Positions 34,348 through 42,866 of a stretch of DNA of 64,000 nucleotides are shown here, piece after piece. The position numbers and the translations under genes were made by a program. The notes beneath the pieces were generated by a model. It was not told the DNA's origin, did no database searches, and worked only from the letters and a program-made list of their open reading frames with translations. The number at the start of each line of letters is the position of its first letter. Position 1 is the first letter of the stretch. This DNA comes from Actinoplanes sp. NBC_00393 (lineage in GTDB: Bacteria > Actinomycetota > Actinomycetes > Mycobacteriales > Micromonosporaceae): positions 7,706,501-7,770,500 of the forward strand of contig NZ_CP107942.1 in the NCBI RefSeq assembly GCF_036053395.1. The letters are read 5' to 3'.

Positions 34348-34599
34348 CTACAGGCGGGGTTCACCCGGTTGTCGAGCCAGATCCCGCAGCAGGCGCTCCT
34401 CCTCGATCCGCCAGTAGCCGTGCTCCTTGCCGTCCAGCAGCAGCACCGGCACCCGGTCGCCGTAGTCGCGTTCCAGCTCGATGTCCGAGTCCACGTCGAC
34501 CTTCGTCCACTGTCCGGGCGCGATCCGGTCCAGCGTCTGCTCGGCCACCTCGCACAGGTGACAGCCGGCCCGGCTGATCAGGGTGAGTCGGTCGGTCAT
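34348..34599 (-). CDS. glutaredoxin-like thiol protein
   Basis: An 83-residue thioredoxin-fold protein with CHLC at residues 13-16 (SRAGCHLCEVAEQTL), a cis-Pro in DRVPVLLLDG and the usual beta-alpha-beta order, belonging to the glutaredoxin-like DUF836 group. It probably reduces disulphides in the cytosol, perhaps with mycothiol as the low-molecular-weight thiol (inference from mshA in this genome). Its ATG shares one base with the AMP-ligase stop (TGATG), so translation is coupled. Confidence 0.9.
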   Translation of the reverse strand: MTDRLTLISRAGCHLCEVAEQTLDRIAPGQWTKVDVDSDIELERDYGDRVPVLLLDGKEHGYWRIEEERLLRDLARQPGEPRL

Positions 34600-36116
34600 C
34601 AGAGGTCCCTCTTCCGGATCTTGCCGATCGGCGACCGGGGCAGCTCGGCGACCAGCTCGATGCCGGGCAGCTTGAACCGGGCCAGCCGGGCCGCGCAGTG
34701 CACCTGCAGCTCGGTCACGCTGGGCGGCGGGTCGCCGGTGGGCACGACATAGGCGTACGGTCGCTGGCCGCTCTCCGGATCGGGCAGCCCGACCACCGCC
34801 GAGGCCGCCACCCGCGGGTGCGCGTCCAGCACCCGTTCTATCTCGGCCGGGTAGACGTTGAAGCCGTTCACCAGGATCAGTTCCCCGATCCGGTCGACCA
34901 GGACCAGGTCGCCGTCGGCGTCCGCGTACGCGATGTCGCCGGTCGCCCACCAGCCGTCCGGGTCCGGTCCGCCGCTGCCGTCCGGCCAGTACCCGGCGAA
35001 CAGGTTGGGCCCGCGCACCACGATCTCGCCCGGGTCGGTGCCGGCCGAGGCCGCGACCGACAGGTCCAGCTCGGCGAGATCCTCCTCGACCGACGCGGTG
35101 CCGTCGCGCCACAGCTCAGCGCCGCCGCGCGAGCCAGTGCTAGCCCGGCCGGCTTCGCCGGAAAACCCGCGAACGGCACGTAACAGCAGCTCCACCCCGG
35201 GCAACGGCCGGCCGATCGAGCCGCTCTTGTCGCGGTGACTGACAGCGGTCGTGGTCAGCACGGGAGAGGACTCGGTCAACCCGTACCCGATCAGGATGCT
35301 CTTGCCGGTCAGCGCCCGGAAGCGCGCTGCCTCGCCGGCCTCCAGCGGCGCCGCGCCGCACACCGCGGTCCGCACGCTGCCCAGCCGGGCAGCGGCCTCC
35401 GGCAGCCGGGTCCAGGCCTGATACATGCCGGGTACGCCTACCGTCACGGTGACGCCGTGCGCAGCGATCAGCTCGAGCGAGGCCGACGGCTCGAAACGCT
35501 CGGCCAGCACACCGGTCGCCGCGTGGTGCGCGACCGTGCCGAGCCCGGTGTTCAGCCCGTACGCATGGAAGAACGGCACCGCGAGCAGCACCACGTCGTC
35601 CGGGCCCACCACCGGGGGCTCGATCCGGTCCAGCTGGTCATGGTTGGCGGCGAGCGCGGCGTGGGTCAGCATCGCGCCCTTCGGCCGCCCGCTGGTGCCC
35701 GAGGTGTAGAGCAGCACCGCGAGGTCTCCGGCGCGGACCTCCGGCAGGGCGACGTCCGCATCCAGACTTCCCCGGGGTACGCCCGACAGCGTCTCCACCG
35801 CACCGGAGTCGGTCAGCGCGAACTCGAGTTCGTCCTCGGTGTAACCCGGGTTGAGCGGCACGGCGACCCGGCCGGCCCGCAGGATGCCGAAGTAGGCGGC
35901 CGCGAAGTCCACGGTGTTGCCGAGAAGCACGGCGATCCGGTCGCCGGGTGCGCTCCGGGAGGCCACCCATCGGGCCGCTGTGGACACCCGCGTGTCCAAT
36001 TCCGCCCATGTGACAACCGTGTCGCCGGAGATCAGTGCGGGCTTGTCCGGACTGCGATGTGCGGCCTCGGCGACCGGATCAACGGCGGGTTCCTCCACGA
36101 GGCGAGAGTCTGGCAC
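34599..36116 (-). CDS. AMP-forming acyl-CoA synthetase
   Basis: An adenylate-forming ligase of about 505 residues. Core motifs are LLYTSGTSGRPKGAML, GYGLTESSPV, WWATGDIAY and the terminal PIGKIRKRDL with the catalytic Lys. The hinge motif reads DRIGELILVNGFNVYP, with Gly where the Lys of DRxKELI is usual. It activates a carboxylic acid, probably a fatty acid, to its CoA ester. An insert between LPGVELLL and GEIVVRGPN includes a 66-bp palindrome-containing stretch (35114-35179). I chose GTG 36116, six bases after GGGAGG; the frame extends further upstream without family similarity. Confidence 0.87.
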   Translation of the reverse strand: MPDSRLVEEPAVDPVAEAAHRSPDKPALISGDTVVTWAELDTRVSTAARWVASRSAPGDRIAVLLGNTVDFAAAYFGILRAGRVAVPLNPGYTEDELEFALTDSGAVETLSGVPRGSLDADVALPEVRAGDLAVLLYTSGTSGRPKGAMLTHAALAANHDQLDRIEPPVVGPDDVVLLAVPFFHAYGLNTGLGTVAHHAATGVLAERFEPSASLELIAAHGVTVTVGVPGMYQAWTRLPEAAARLGSVRTAVCGAAPLEAGEAARFRALTGKSILIGYGLTESSPVLTTTAVSHRDKSGSIGRPLPGVELLLRAVRGFSGEAGRASTGSRGGAELWRDGTASVEEDLAELDLSVAASAGTDPGEIVVRGPNLFAGYWPDGSGGPDPDGWWATGDIAYADADGDLVLVDRIGELILVNGFNVYPAEIERVLDAHPRVAASAVVGLPDPESGQRPYAYVVPTGDPPPSVTELQVHCAARLARFKLPGIELVAELPRSPIGKIRKRDL

Positions 36117-36385
36117 AAACCGCCTCCCACCGGGATGCCGGACAGCCGGTCCGATCGCCGGTGAGGCTGCTCGGCGAGTGTGGGGAGAGCTCCGGGCGTC
36201 GCGTTTGATCATATTCGCGGCTTTGCGCGCAGCGCACACGGTGTGCGACTCGCTGTGTCCGATGCCGGTGATACTTCCGGTCTGTGTAACGGGATCCACA
36301 CCAACGGGTGAGGTCAGCCGGCGATTCAGCGGGTTGCCCCACCCCTTTTGTTGTGAGTGACCACCCTCATCCCGAGGAGGCCGCT

Positions 36386-36481
36386 GTGCCACAAAAAGCA
36401 CGGAATTTCAGCGAGTTCATGTCTGGCGGGACGGATTCGCGGTCGACACTCCAGGCCCGCCGGGTTGAGGAGGCGAAGTGA
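36386..36481 (+). CDS. 31-codon small ORF coupled to bldN
   Basis: GTG at 36386, five bases after GAGGAGG (36374-36380), opens a 31-codon frame (begins VPQKARNFSEF, ends RRVEEAK) whose TGA overlaps the bldN GTG by 4 bp. Its last codons also contain the bldN Shine-Dalgarno (36467-36473). It is a leader peptide or small regulatory protein; it has no hydrophobic segment. I do not recognise it. Confidence 0.6.
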   Translation: MPQKARNFSEFMSGGTDSRSTLQARRVEEAK

Positions 36482-37527
36482 CTCATGTGTACGCCGAGGA
36501 CCCGTTCCACCGCGACGTCCTCGCGGCACGGCTCGCGCTCAACGACGGCTTGAACGCCCTGCGCGAGTCAGTGAACCTTTTTCAACCTGGCGTTGGGCTT
36601 GACGCCTTCTGGCCATGGATCGGTGCCGGGCGCCACCGCCCTGGCCACGTTGAAAAAAGTTCATTCGACAACAGCTCGATCGTGAACGCGATCCGCGGTG
36701 ACAGCCCGAAGCAGACCGGCAGCCGCCGGACTCCGAACGGGCCGCCCGCTGTCGCTCAACCGAACTCGGCCAACGGCAAGTTCGGTGGGCGGATCGGCAC
36801 GCCTCGTCCCCCGGCGCAGCCGACCGCGGGCCAGCGGTCCAACATCGGCGAGTCCGAGACGGTCGCCGGCGACCACACCGTGGTGCTGCCGACCCAGAGC
36901 ACCACCGGACCGCCGACCGAATCGGCGCCGCCGAAGCATCCGGCCCGGCCCGACCGGGGAGACCCGGCCGCCGAGGTGTGGGCGCTGGTGGAGCGGGCCC
37001 AGGCCGGTGAGTCCGAGGCGTTCGGGCTGATCTACGACCGCTACGTCGACACCGTGTTCCGGTTCGTCTACTTCCGGGTCGGCAACCGGCAGCTCGCCGA
37101 GGACCTCACCTCGGACACCTTCCTGCGCGCGCTCAAGCGCATCGGCAGCTTCACCTGGCAGGGCCGTGACCTCGGCGCCTGGCTGGTGACGATCGCCCGC
37201 AACCTGGTCGCCGACCACTTCAAGTCGGGCCGTTACCGCCTCGAGGTGACCACCGGCGACGTTCTGGACGCCGACCGGGAGGATCGCGGGCCGGAGGGCA
37301 GCCCGGAGTCCGCGGTGGTCGACCACATCACCAACGTCGCCCTGCTCACCGCGGTCAAGCAGCTCAACCCGGAACAGCAGGAGTGCATCGTGCTCCGGTT
37401 CCTGCAGGGCTTCTCGGTCGCCGAGACCGCGCAGACCATGGGCAAGAACGAGGGTGCGATCAAGGCCCTGCAGTACCGGGCCGTACGAGCACTCAACCGG
37501 CTCCTGCCGGAAGGGTTCCAGTCTTGA
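36478..37527 (+). CDS. bldN: BldN-type ECF sigma factor with long N-terminal extension
   Basis: A 349-residue ECF sigma factor. Sigma-2 (residues about 165-240, YDRYVDTVFRFVYFRVGNRQ, TSDTFLRALKRIGSFTWQGRD) and sigma-4 (LNPEQQECIVLRFLQGFSVAE, MGKNEGAIKALQYRAVRAL) are very close to Streptomyces BldN. BldN there directs chaplin and mreB expression and is made as a pro-protein with an N-terminal extension; here the extension is about 160 residues, longer than the roughly 86 there, and Pro/Ser/Gly-rich. The gene is followed by an rsbN-like anti-sigma gene. GTG 36478 sits five bases after GAGGAGG. Confidence 0.9.
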   Translation: MTHVYAEDPFHRDVLAARLALNDGLNALRESVNLFQPGVGLDAFWPWIGAGRHRPGHVEKSSFDNSSIVNAIRGDSPKQTGSRRTPNGPPAVAQPNSANGKFGGRIGTPRPPAQPTAGQRSNIGESETVAGDHTVVLPTQSTTGPPTESAPPKHPARPDRGDPAAEVWALVERAQAGESEAFGLIYDRYVDTVFRFVYFRVGNRQLAEDLTSDTFLRALKRIGSFTWQGRDLGAWLVTIARNLVADHFKSGRYRLEVTTGDVLDADREDRGPEGSPESAVVDHITNVALLTAVKQLNPEQQECIVLRFLQGFSVAETAQTMGKNEGAIKALQYRAVRALNRLLPEGFQS

Positions 37528-37702
37528 CCGAGCGCCCACAGATGTCGATCTCCGATACCCGATGGCCCCGTCACACACCCGTAACCGGGGCCGCGTGTCG
37601 CGCGTTTGTCCGGATGCGACCCCGGGCCGTCACCCACGGCCCGGTCGCCGACGTCGGCCCGCAGGCCGGCGAGACAGTCACGAGCGAGGGGAGGTGCCCA
37701 CG

Positions 37703-38845
37703 GTGAAGTTCGATTTCTGGGACCGCCGGAGCGCCGAGCGCTTCGCGGAGCTACTCGACGAGGCCGGCGGCGCCCGTCGGCACCACACCCGTGGCCACGC
37801 CGACGTGGAGCTGGACCGGCTGGTGGCCATCGGCAACCGCCTCACCGCGGCCCGGCCGAGCTCACCGGTCGACTCCGAGTTCCGCGTCGGTCTGCGCGCC
37901 ATGCTGGTCGCGACCGCCGAACGGGACGGCATCGGCCGGACCGCTGACGAGGACGACTTCGAACCGGTCCCGGCAACCGCTGCCGCGGCCCGCCGGCCGA
38001 TCTTCGGGCGCCGGATCCGGGCCCGCGGCGCGATCGTGATCGGCGTGGCCGCCGGCGCGATGGCCGTCTCCGGAATCTCCGCGGCGAGCGAGAGCGCGTC
38101 ACCCGGCGACGCCCTGTACGGGGTCAAGCGGTCGACCGAACGGGCGCAGCTGGCGATCGCCGGATCCGATTCCAACCGGGGTCAGCTGTCGCTGGACTTC
38201 GCCAGGAACCGGCTCACCGAGGCGGTCTCCATGGACGGCGACGACGCGAGCTTCGCGTCCGTCCTGGACGACATGGACGCCGACACCCGCAAGGGCGTAC
38301 GGCTGCTGACCACCTCGGCCGTGTCGCACAAGGACGCCAAGCCGCTGACCACTCTGGACGGGTTCGTCGACGGACAGCGGGACGCCTTCGGGCCGGCCCT
38401 GGACCGGCTCTCCCCGGACAACCGGGAGCGGGCGCTCACGTCGTTGGCGCTGCTCGAGGACGTGGCCGGGCGCAGCGAGTCGCTGCGGACCGGACTGCGC
38501 TGCGAGCGGATCACGCCGGCCGGTTCCGACGAGCTGGGGCCGAAGCTCCGTAACTGCGGCGACGGACAGGGTGACCGTGCCGGCTCCGCGCCACAGCCGG
38601 ACCGCACCGGCAAGGCCAACAAGCAGGACGAGGATCCGGTCGAGCCGAAGCCGGTAAAAAGCGGCAAGGTCAAGCCGGGCACCACCGCCGGGACGACGGT
38701 CCCGGGCGACGCGGACCCGACGCTGCCGGGAGTGCAGCCGGGGACCAGGAGCGTTTCGCCGTCGCCGTCGGGCACGACGACCACGCCGGTGCCGGACGAG
38801 GCCGAGGAAGGCGTGCTGGGCGGACTGCTCGGCGACCTGTTCTAG
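37703..38845 (+). CDS. RsbN-like membrane anti-sigma (DUF5667)
   Basis: A 380-residue single-pass protein. A cytosolic N-terminal region of about 105 residues begins MKFDFWDRRSAERFAELLDEAGG, then one helix (GAIVIGVAAGAMAVSGI, residues 109-127), an external DUF5667 helical domain (GDALYGVKRSTERAQLAI) and a Lys/Pro/Thr-rich tail. In Streptomyces the gene after bldN encodes RsbN, which binds and inhibits the sigma factor, and position plus topology fit that role here. GTG 37703 follows GGGGAGG by about 8 bases; GTG 37694 is an alternative. A hairpin follows. Confidence 0.85.
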   Translation: MKFDFWDRRSAERFAELLDEAGGARRHHTRGHADVELDRLVAIGNRLTAARPSSPVDSEFRVGLRAMLVATAERDGIGRTADEDDFEPVPATAAAARRPIFGRRIRARGAIVIGVAAGAMAVSGISAASESASPGDALYGVKRSTERAQLAIAGSDSNRGQLSLDFARNRLTEAVSMDGDDASFASVLDDMDADTRKGVRLLTTSAVSHKDAKPLTTLDGFVDGQRDAFGPALDRLSPDNRERALTSLALLEDVAGRSESLRTGLRCERITPAGSDELGPKLRNCGDGQGDRAGSAPQPDRTGKANKQDEDPVEPKPVKSGKVKPGTTAGTTVPGDADPTLPGVQPGTRSVSPSPSGTTTTPVPDEAEEGVLGGLLGDLF

Positions 38846-38876
38846 GTCACGAACTTCCAGTCTCGGCGAACGTGGC

Positions 38877-38917
38877 GAGGGGCGGTGCCGGAGTCAGAAA
38901 CTCCGGGGCCGCCCCTC
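38877..38917 (+). terminator. terminator after the rsbN-like gene
   Basis: GAGGGGCGG-T-GCCGGAGT pairs with ACTCCGG-GG-CCGCCCCTC (38877-38917) about 32 bp past the stop, followed by ATT. It separates the bldN unit from the convergent acyltransferase gene. Confidence 0.75.
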
Positions 38918-38961
38918 ATTCGTCACTATAGGACGGTTCAGGGCGGATCTGCCGAGTTCAT

Positions 38962-39954
38962 TCACGGGCCGAACGGGTCCGGCCGCTTCTCCAGGAGCTC
39001 GTGCAGGGTGGCCTGGATCGTCTCCCGGACCTGGTCGGCCAGGTTGTAGACGACCAGCGGATCATCCGCGAACTCGGTCAGGTGCGCGGTCGGGATCGGC
39101 GGGCAGAACTGGATCAGCCACTTGCTGGGCAACGGCACCATGCCCAGCGGTCCCAGCCAGGGGAAGGTCGGCGTGACCGGGAAGTACGGCACGCCGAGGA
39201 GCCGGGCCAGCGGCTTCAGGTCGGCCAGGATCGGATAGATCTCCTCGGCGCCGACGATGGCGACCGGGATGATCGGCGTACCGGTGCGCAGCGCGGCCGA
39301 GACGAACCCACCGCGACCGAACCGCTGAAGCTTGTATCGGTCGGCGAAGCGCTTGCCGATGCCCTTGAAGCCTTCCGGGAAGACACCGACGAGCTGGCCG
39401 CTGGTCATCAGGCGCTCGGCATCCGGGTTGCAGGCCACGGTGGCGCCGGCCGCGCGGGCCAGCTCGCTCATCACCGGCATCCGGAAGACCAGGTCGGCGC
39501 CGAGCAGGCGCAGGTGCCGGTCGCGCGGGTGCTTGTCGCGCAGGGCGACGGTCAGCATCAGGGCGTCCAGCGCGATGGTGCCGGAGTGGTTGCCCACCAC
39601 CAGGCCACCGCCGTCGGCCGGCACGTTCTCGATGCCGAGGACCTCGGTGCGGAACCAGTCCCGATAAAGGATCTTGAGTAGCGGGTGGAAGAGGGCGTCG
39701 GCCAGCTCGGGGTCGAACCCGAACTCGTCCACCTCGTACGCCCCGGCCAGTCGCCGGCGCAGGAAGGCCAGGCCGTTGGCGACCCGCTGATCCCAGACGT
39801 CCAGGGTGTCGCCGGCGGCCTGCGCTGCCGAGGACTCTGCCACGGGCTCCTCCGGGATCGGCCGGCGCCCGTTGACCCGCTGCGCCGGGGCGGGCGCGGG
39901 CAACCGGAACTCGGCGTGCCCGGGCAGCATGTCGCGATACTCGTGCTGGCTCAT
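38962..39954 (-). CDS. lysophospholipid acyltransferase-family protein
   Basis: A 330-residue PlsC-like acyltransferase. After a variable 50-residue N-terminus, the active-site segment is VVGNHSGTIALDAL, the NHSG...D form found in MGAT-like members, and the acceptor motif is VGVFPEGFKGIGK. It is expected to transfer acyl chains to a lysolipid or glycerolipid at the membrane surface. Its start overlaps the upstream epimerase gene by 4 bp, so the two form an operon, which suggests a shared lipid or sterol-like substrate (inference). Confidence 0.9.
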   Translation of the reverse strand: MSQHEYRDMLPGHAEFRLPAPAPAQRVNGRRPIPEEPVAESSAAQAAGDTLDVWDQRVANGLAFLRRRLAGAYEVDEFGFDPELADALFHPLLKILYRDWFRTEVLGIENVPADGGGLVVGNHSGTIALDALMLTVALRDKHPRDRHLRLLGADLVFRMPVMSELARAAGATVACNPDAERLMTSGQLVGVFPEGFKGIGKRFADRYKLQRFGRGGFVSAALRTGTPIIPVAIVGAEEIYPILADLKPLARLLGVPYFPVTPTFPWLGPLGMVPLPSKWLIQFCPPIPTAHLTEFADDPLVVYNLADQVRETIQATLHELLEKRPDPFGP

Positions 39955-41048
39955 GGCCGGTCCCGCCCCACCGCCGCGGTCTCGGCGGCCGCGGGCGCCT
40001 CAGCCGCCGCCCGCACCCGGCGGATGCCGTCCAGGATCGCCCGCTCGGCGGCCACGAGCCGCTCGGTGGTGATCGTGGAACCGGCGACGTGCGCCTGGAT
40101 GAACTCCTCGAAGGCGGCCGCCGTGGTGCGCGGCGTGAAGCCGAACTCGCGGATCAGTCGGGTGGTGTCCACCACCCGACCGTGCACGAAGAGGTCGATC
40201 TGGTCCAGCCCGATCTGCTCGACGCCGAGATTGCGCAGCAGCGCGGCGCCGGTGGACAGCGCCGACTCGGGGAGCGGAAGGGCGACGCGGCCGGCCCGGC
40301 GAACCGCCTGGGCGAGCATCAGCACACCGGCGCCGGCGACGTTGAAGGTGCCCGGGTGATCCTCGGTCACCGACCGGTGCAGGATCTCCAGTGCGTCCTC
40401 GACGTGCACGAACTGCAGCCGGGCGTCGCGGCCGAGCACGGTCGGCACGACGGGCTGGGAGAAGTAGCGGGTCAGCGACGTCTCGGCGGACGAGCTGATC
40501 ATCGGGGCGAACCGCAGCACTGTGGCGGCGACCTCGGGCCGGCGGCGGCGGAAACCCCGGACGTACCCCTCGATGTCGAGGATGTCGCGGGCGAACGGAC
40601 CACGCGGCACCGCGCGCGGCTCGGTGTCCTCGGTGAAGACGGCGGGGTCCCGGAAGGACGCGCCGTACGCCGCGGTGGACGAACGCACCACGAGTTTGCG
40701 CAACCGGCTGCTGCCCTGCGCGGCGGCCAGCACCTGCATGGTGCCGATGACGTTCTGTTCCTTCATCGCCGCGCGGCCGCCGTGTTCCGCGTCCGGGACG
40801 CTGGTCACAGCCATGTGCACGACCGCTTCGGCGCCGAGGTCGGCGATCGCCTCGGTGGCCGCGCGCGCGTCAGCCTGGATCCGCTCCACGCCGTCGAGCA
40901 GGCCGAGAAGGCCCGCGGGCGGGTCATGCGGATCCAAGCCGACGACACGGTCGATCCGGGGATCAGCGACGAGGCGTGCGGCCACCCGAGCGCCGAGATA
41001 ACGGCTGACTCCAGTGACCACGACAACGCTGGGCGGTGAGGTCACCAC
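39951..41048 (-). CDS. NAD-dependent epimerase/dehydratase-family protein
   Basis: A 365-residue extended short-chain dehydrogenase. The Rossmann loop is VVVTGVSRYLGARVAARL, a variant of GxxGxxG with Ser/Tyr inserted; the catalytic Ser is in RSSTAAYGAS, but the following YxxxK is not obvious, since the sequence reads RDILDIEGYVRGF. NAD binding is likely, and catalysis may be altered. It is coupled by 4 bp to the acyltransferase gene, an arrangement also seen near bldN in other actinobacteria as far as I recall. Confidence 0.85.
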   Translation of the reverse strand: MVTSPPSVVVVTGVSRYLGARVAARLVADPRIDRVVGLDPHDPPAGLLGLLDGVERIQADARAATEAIADLGAEAVVHMAVTSVPDAEHGGRAAMKEQNVIGTMQVLAAAQGSSRLRKLVVRSSTAAYGASFRDPAVFTEDTEPRAVPRGPFARDILDIEGYVRGFRRRRPEVAATVLRFAPMISSSAETSLTRYFSQPVVPTVLGRDARLQFVHVEDALEILHRSVTEDHPGTFNVAGAGVLMLAQAVRRAGRVALPLPESALSTGAALLRNLGVEQIGLDQIDLFVHGRVVDTTRLIREFGFTPRTTAAAFEEFIQAHVAGSTITTERLVAAERAILDGIRRVRAAAEAPAAAETAAVGRDRP

Positions 41049-41161
41049 GGGTGCACCTTTCGATGCGAAGCCTCGGAAAGGGTCGGCAAGAGCCGGAAGC
41101 CGGGCTGTGTTCTACCGCGGCGGAAAACCGAGGCAAAACCGTGAGAGAGCCCGGCCGACCG

Positions 41162-41263
41162 TCACTTGCCGAGACGGCGACGCTGGACGCGGGTCTTGCG
41201 CAGCAGCTTGCGGTGCTTCTTCTTCGCCATACGCTTGCGGCGCTTCTTGACCACGGAGCCCAT
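41162..41263 (-). CDS. 30S ribosomal protein bS22
   Basis: A 33-residue, extremely basic protein ([19 protein letters not shown] followed by [14 protein letters not shown]), essentially the invariant actinobacterial AURKAIP1/COX24-type peptide that is bS22 on the small ribosomal subunit. It is often missed because of its size. The adjacent excisionase-type HTH gene lies upstream on the same strand, about 175 bp away. Confidence 0.93.
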   Translation of the reverse strand: MGSVVKKRRKRMAKKKHRKLLRKTRVQRRRLGK

Positions 41264-41438
41264 ACGAAAAGCCTCTCGAAACCATGAGTGAAACCCGGCC
41301 GGAGCCGGTCTGGACGGCGCCCGGAGCACTGGCGCCGCACGAGGCGGCACGCCTGGACCCGGGAACCAACCGGTCAAGCGTACCGGGACGTCCCTACCGG
41401 GCCAACACGGACCTCCCCGGCCCCCGGCCTTGCTGCAG

Positions 41439-41651
41439 TTAGGCGCTTTGCGAGAAGGCGCCGCGCAGATACTCGTGTACCGCGTGCTCGGGCACCCGGA
41501 ACGAACGGCCGACCCGGACCGCGGTGAGATCACCGCCGTGCACGAGCCGGTAGACGGTCATCTTGGAGACCCGCATGAGTGCGGCCACCTCAGCCACCGT
41601 CAGGAATCGAACCTCCGAGAGCCGTTCCTCGGTCTGGGCTGGACCCGTCAT
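41439..41651 (-). CDS. excisionase-family HTH protein
   Basis: A 70-residue DNA-binding protein of the MerR-like excisionase/BldC type: [40 protein letters not shown] is the whole domain (residues 16-55). Such small proteins are conserved in this position upstream of bS22 in actinobacteria. The target sites are unknown. ATG 41651 ([11 protein letters not shown]) is chosen because upstream frame sequence is not conserved-looking. Confidence 0.88.
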   Translation of the reverse strand: MTGPAQTEERLSEVRFLTVAEVAALMRVSKMTVYRLVHGGDLTAVRVGRSFRVPEHAVHEYLRGAFSQSA

Positions 41652-41833
41652 CGCGTCGCACCGTTCCTTTCGCAGGCACGATCCACCATGACCGGCCTGG
41701 CGGCGCCGGCAGATGACGTGCGTGTCATCAGAACGGTATCGATACGGCTGTGACCAACGCGATACGTTCCGTGAAATGCCCACAAAAAGTCAAGGATGAC
41801 ACGCCGGTTTCGGCCGAGAATCGCCCGAATGCG

Positions 41834-42754
41834 TTACTTCTTGGAGGTGGCAGCGCGGGCCAGGAAGGCCACGTTGGCGGGGCGCTCGGCGAGGCGGCGC
41901 ATCAGGTAGCCGTACCACTGCTCGCCGTAGGGCAGATAGATCCGCACGGTGTGGCCGCCGGCCGCCAGACGGGCCTGCTCCTCCGGGCGTACGCCGTAGA
42001 GCAGCTGAAACTCGTACTCCCCCGTGGAGCGGTCGAACCAGCGGGCCCGGTCCTCGGCGATCGCGATCAGCCGCGGGTCGTGGGTCGCCACCATCGGGTA
42101 GCCCTCACCGGACATCAGGATGTTCAGGCAGCGCACGTACGACTTGTCCACGTCCAGGGCCGACTGGAAGGCGACCGACTCGGGCTCCGCGTAGGCACCC
42201 TTGCACAGCCGCACCCGGGACCCCGCCGTCGCCAGCTCCCGGCAGTCCCCCTCGGTGCGCCGCAGGTACGCCTGCAGCACCGCACCGGTCGACGGGAAGT
42301 CCCGGCGCAACTCGAGCAGCGTCTCCAGCGTCGCGTCGGTGGTCGTGTGGTCCTCGGCGTCCAGCGTCACCGTGGTGCCGGCGTCGGCCGCCGCGGCACA
42401 GATGGCGTGCGCGTGCTCGTACGCCACCTTGTCGTCGATCTGTTGACCCAGGGCCGAGAGCTTCACGCTGACCTCGGCGGCCGGAGTCAGCCCGATGTCG
42501 CGCAGGCGGCGCAGAAGCGCGACGTACTCGTCGCGGGTGGCCACCGCCTGTTCCATCGTCCGGGTGTCCGCGCTCAGATGATCGAGGCTGACCGCCAGGC
42601 CGTCATCGACCAGTTCCCGGCTCACCCGCAGTGCCTCGTCGGCGCTGCGGCCGGCGACGAACCTCCGCACGACTCCTTTGCTGACCGGCGCGGACTCGAC
42701 CATGCGCTCGAGCCGGGTGGACCCGGCGGCGGCGAGAAACAGGGAACGGAACAT
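41834..42754 (-). CDS. proline dehydrogenase
   Basis: A 306-residue FAD-dependent ProDH of the monofunctional type. The TIM-barrel signature pieces are VSVKLSALGQ, TLDAEDHTTTD, AYLRRTEGDC and YLPYGEQWYGYLMRRLAERPANV, including the substrate-binding RRxxE near the C-terminus. It oxidises proline to pyrroline-5-carboxylate at the membrane. No P5C dehydrogenase gene is adjacent. ATG 42754 lies 6 nt after TACGCT, predicting a leaderless message. It is divergent from the CGNR gene. Confidence 0.93.
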   Translation of the reverse strand: MFRSLFLAAAGSTRLERMVESAPVSKGVVRRFVAGRSADEALRVSRELVDDGLAVSLDHLSADTRTMEQAVATRDEYVALLRRLRDIGLTPAAEVSVKLSALGQQIDDKVAYEHAHAICAAAADAGTTVTLDAEDHTTTDATLETLLELRRDFPSTGAVLQAYLRRTEGDCRELATAGSRVRLCKGAYAEPESVAFQSALDVDKSYVRCLNILMSGEGYPMVATHDPRLIAIAEDRARWFDRSTGEYEFQLLYGVRPEEQARLAAGGHTVRIYLPYGEQWYGYLMRRLAERPANVAFLARAATSKK

Positions 42755-42760
42755 GCGCCG

Positions 42761-42860
42761 AGCGTAACCTCCGCGTCGCCGTGCGGCCCCGCGGCGCGGC
42801 CCCGATTCGCACCTCCCGGGCACGACAGACGTGCCCCCTGGGGCCAGGTACGGCTACCGT
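42761..42860. promoter_or_regulatory. divergent leaderless promoters (ProDH / CGNR)
   Basis: TACGCT on the minus strand (42766-42761) is 6 nt before the ProDH ATG; TACCGT (42855-42860) is 6 nt before the GTG of the CGNR gene at 42867. Confidence 0.5.
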
Positions 42861-42866
42861 TGTCGG

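Noticed and set aside
36117..36401. Extension of the AMP-ligase to 600 residues
   Set aside because: The extra N-terminus has no ligase similarity and would cover the bldN promoter; GTG 36116 has GGGAGG at good spacing.
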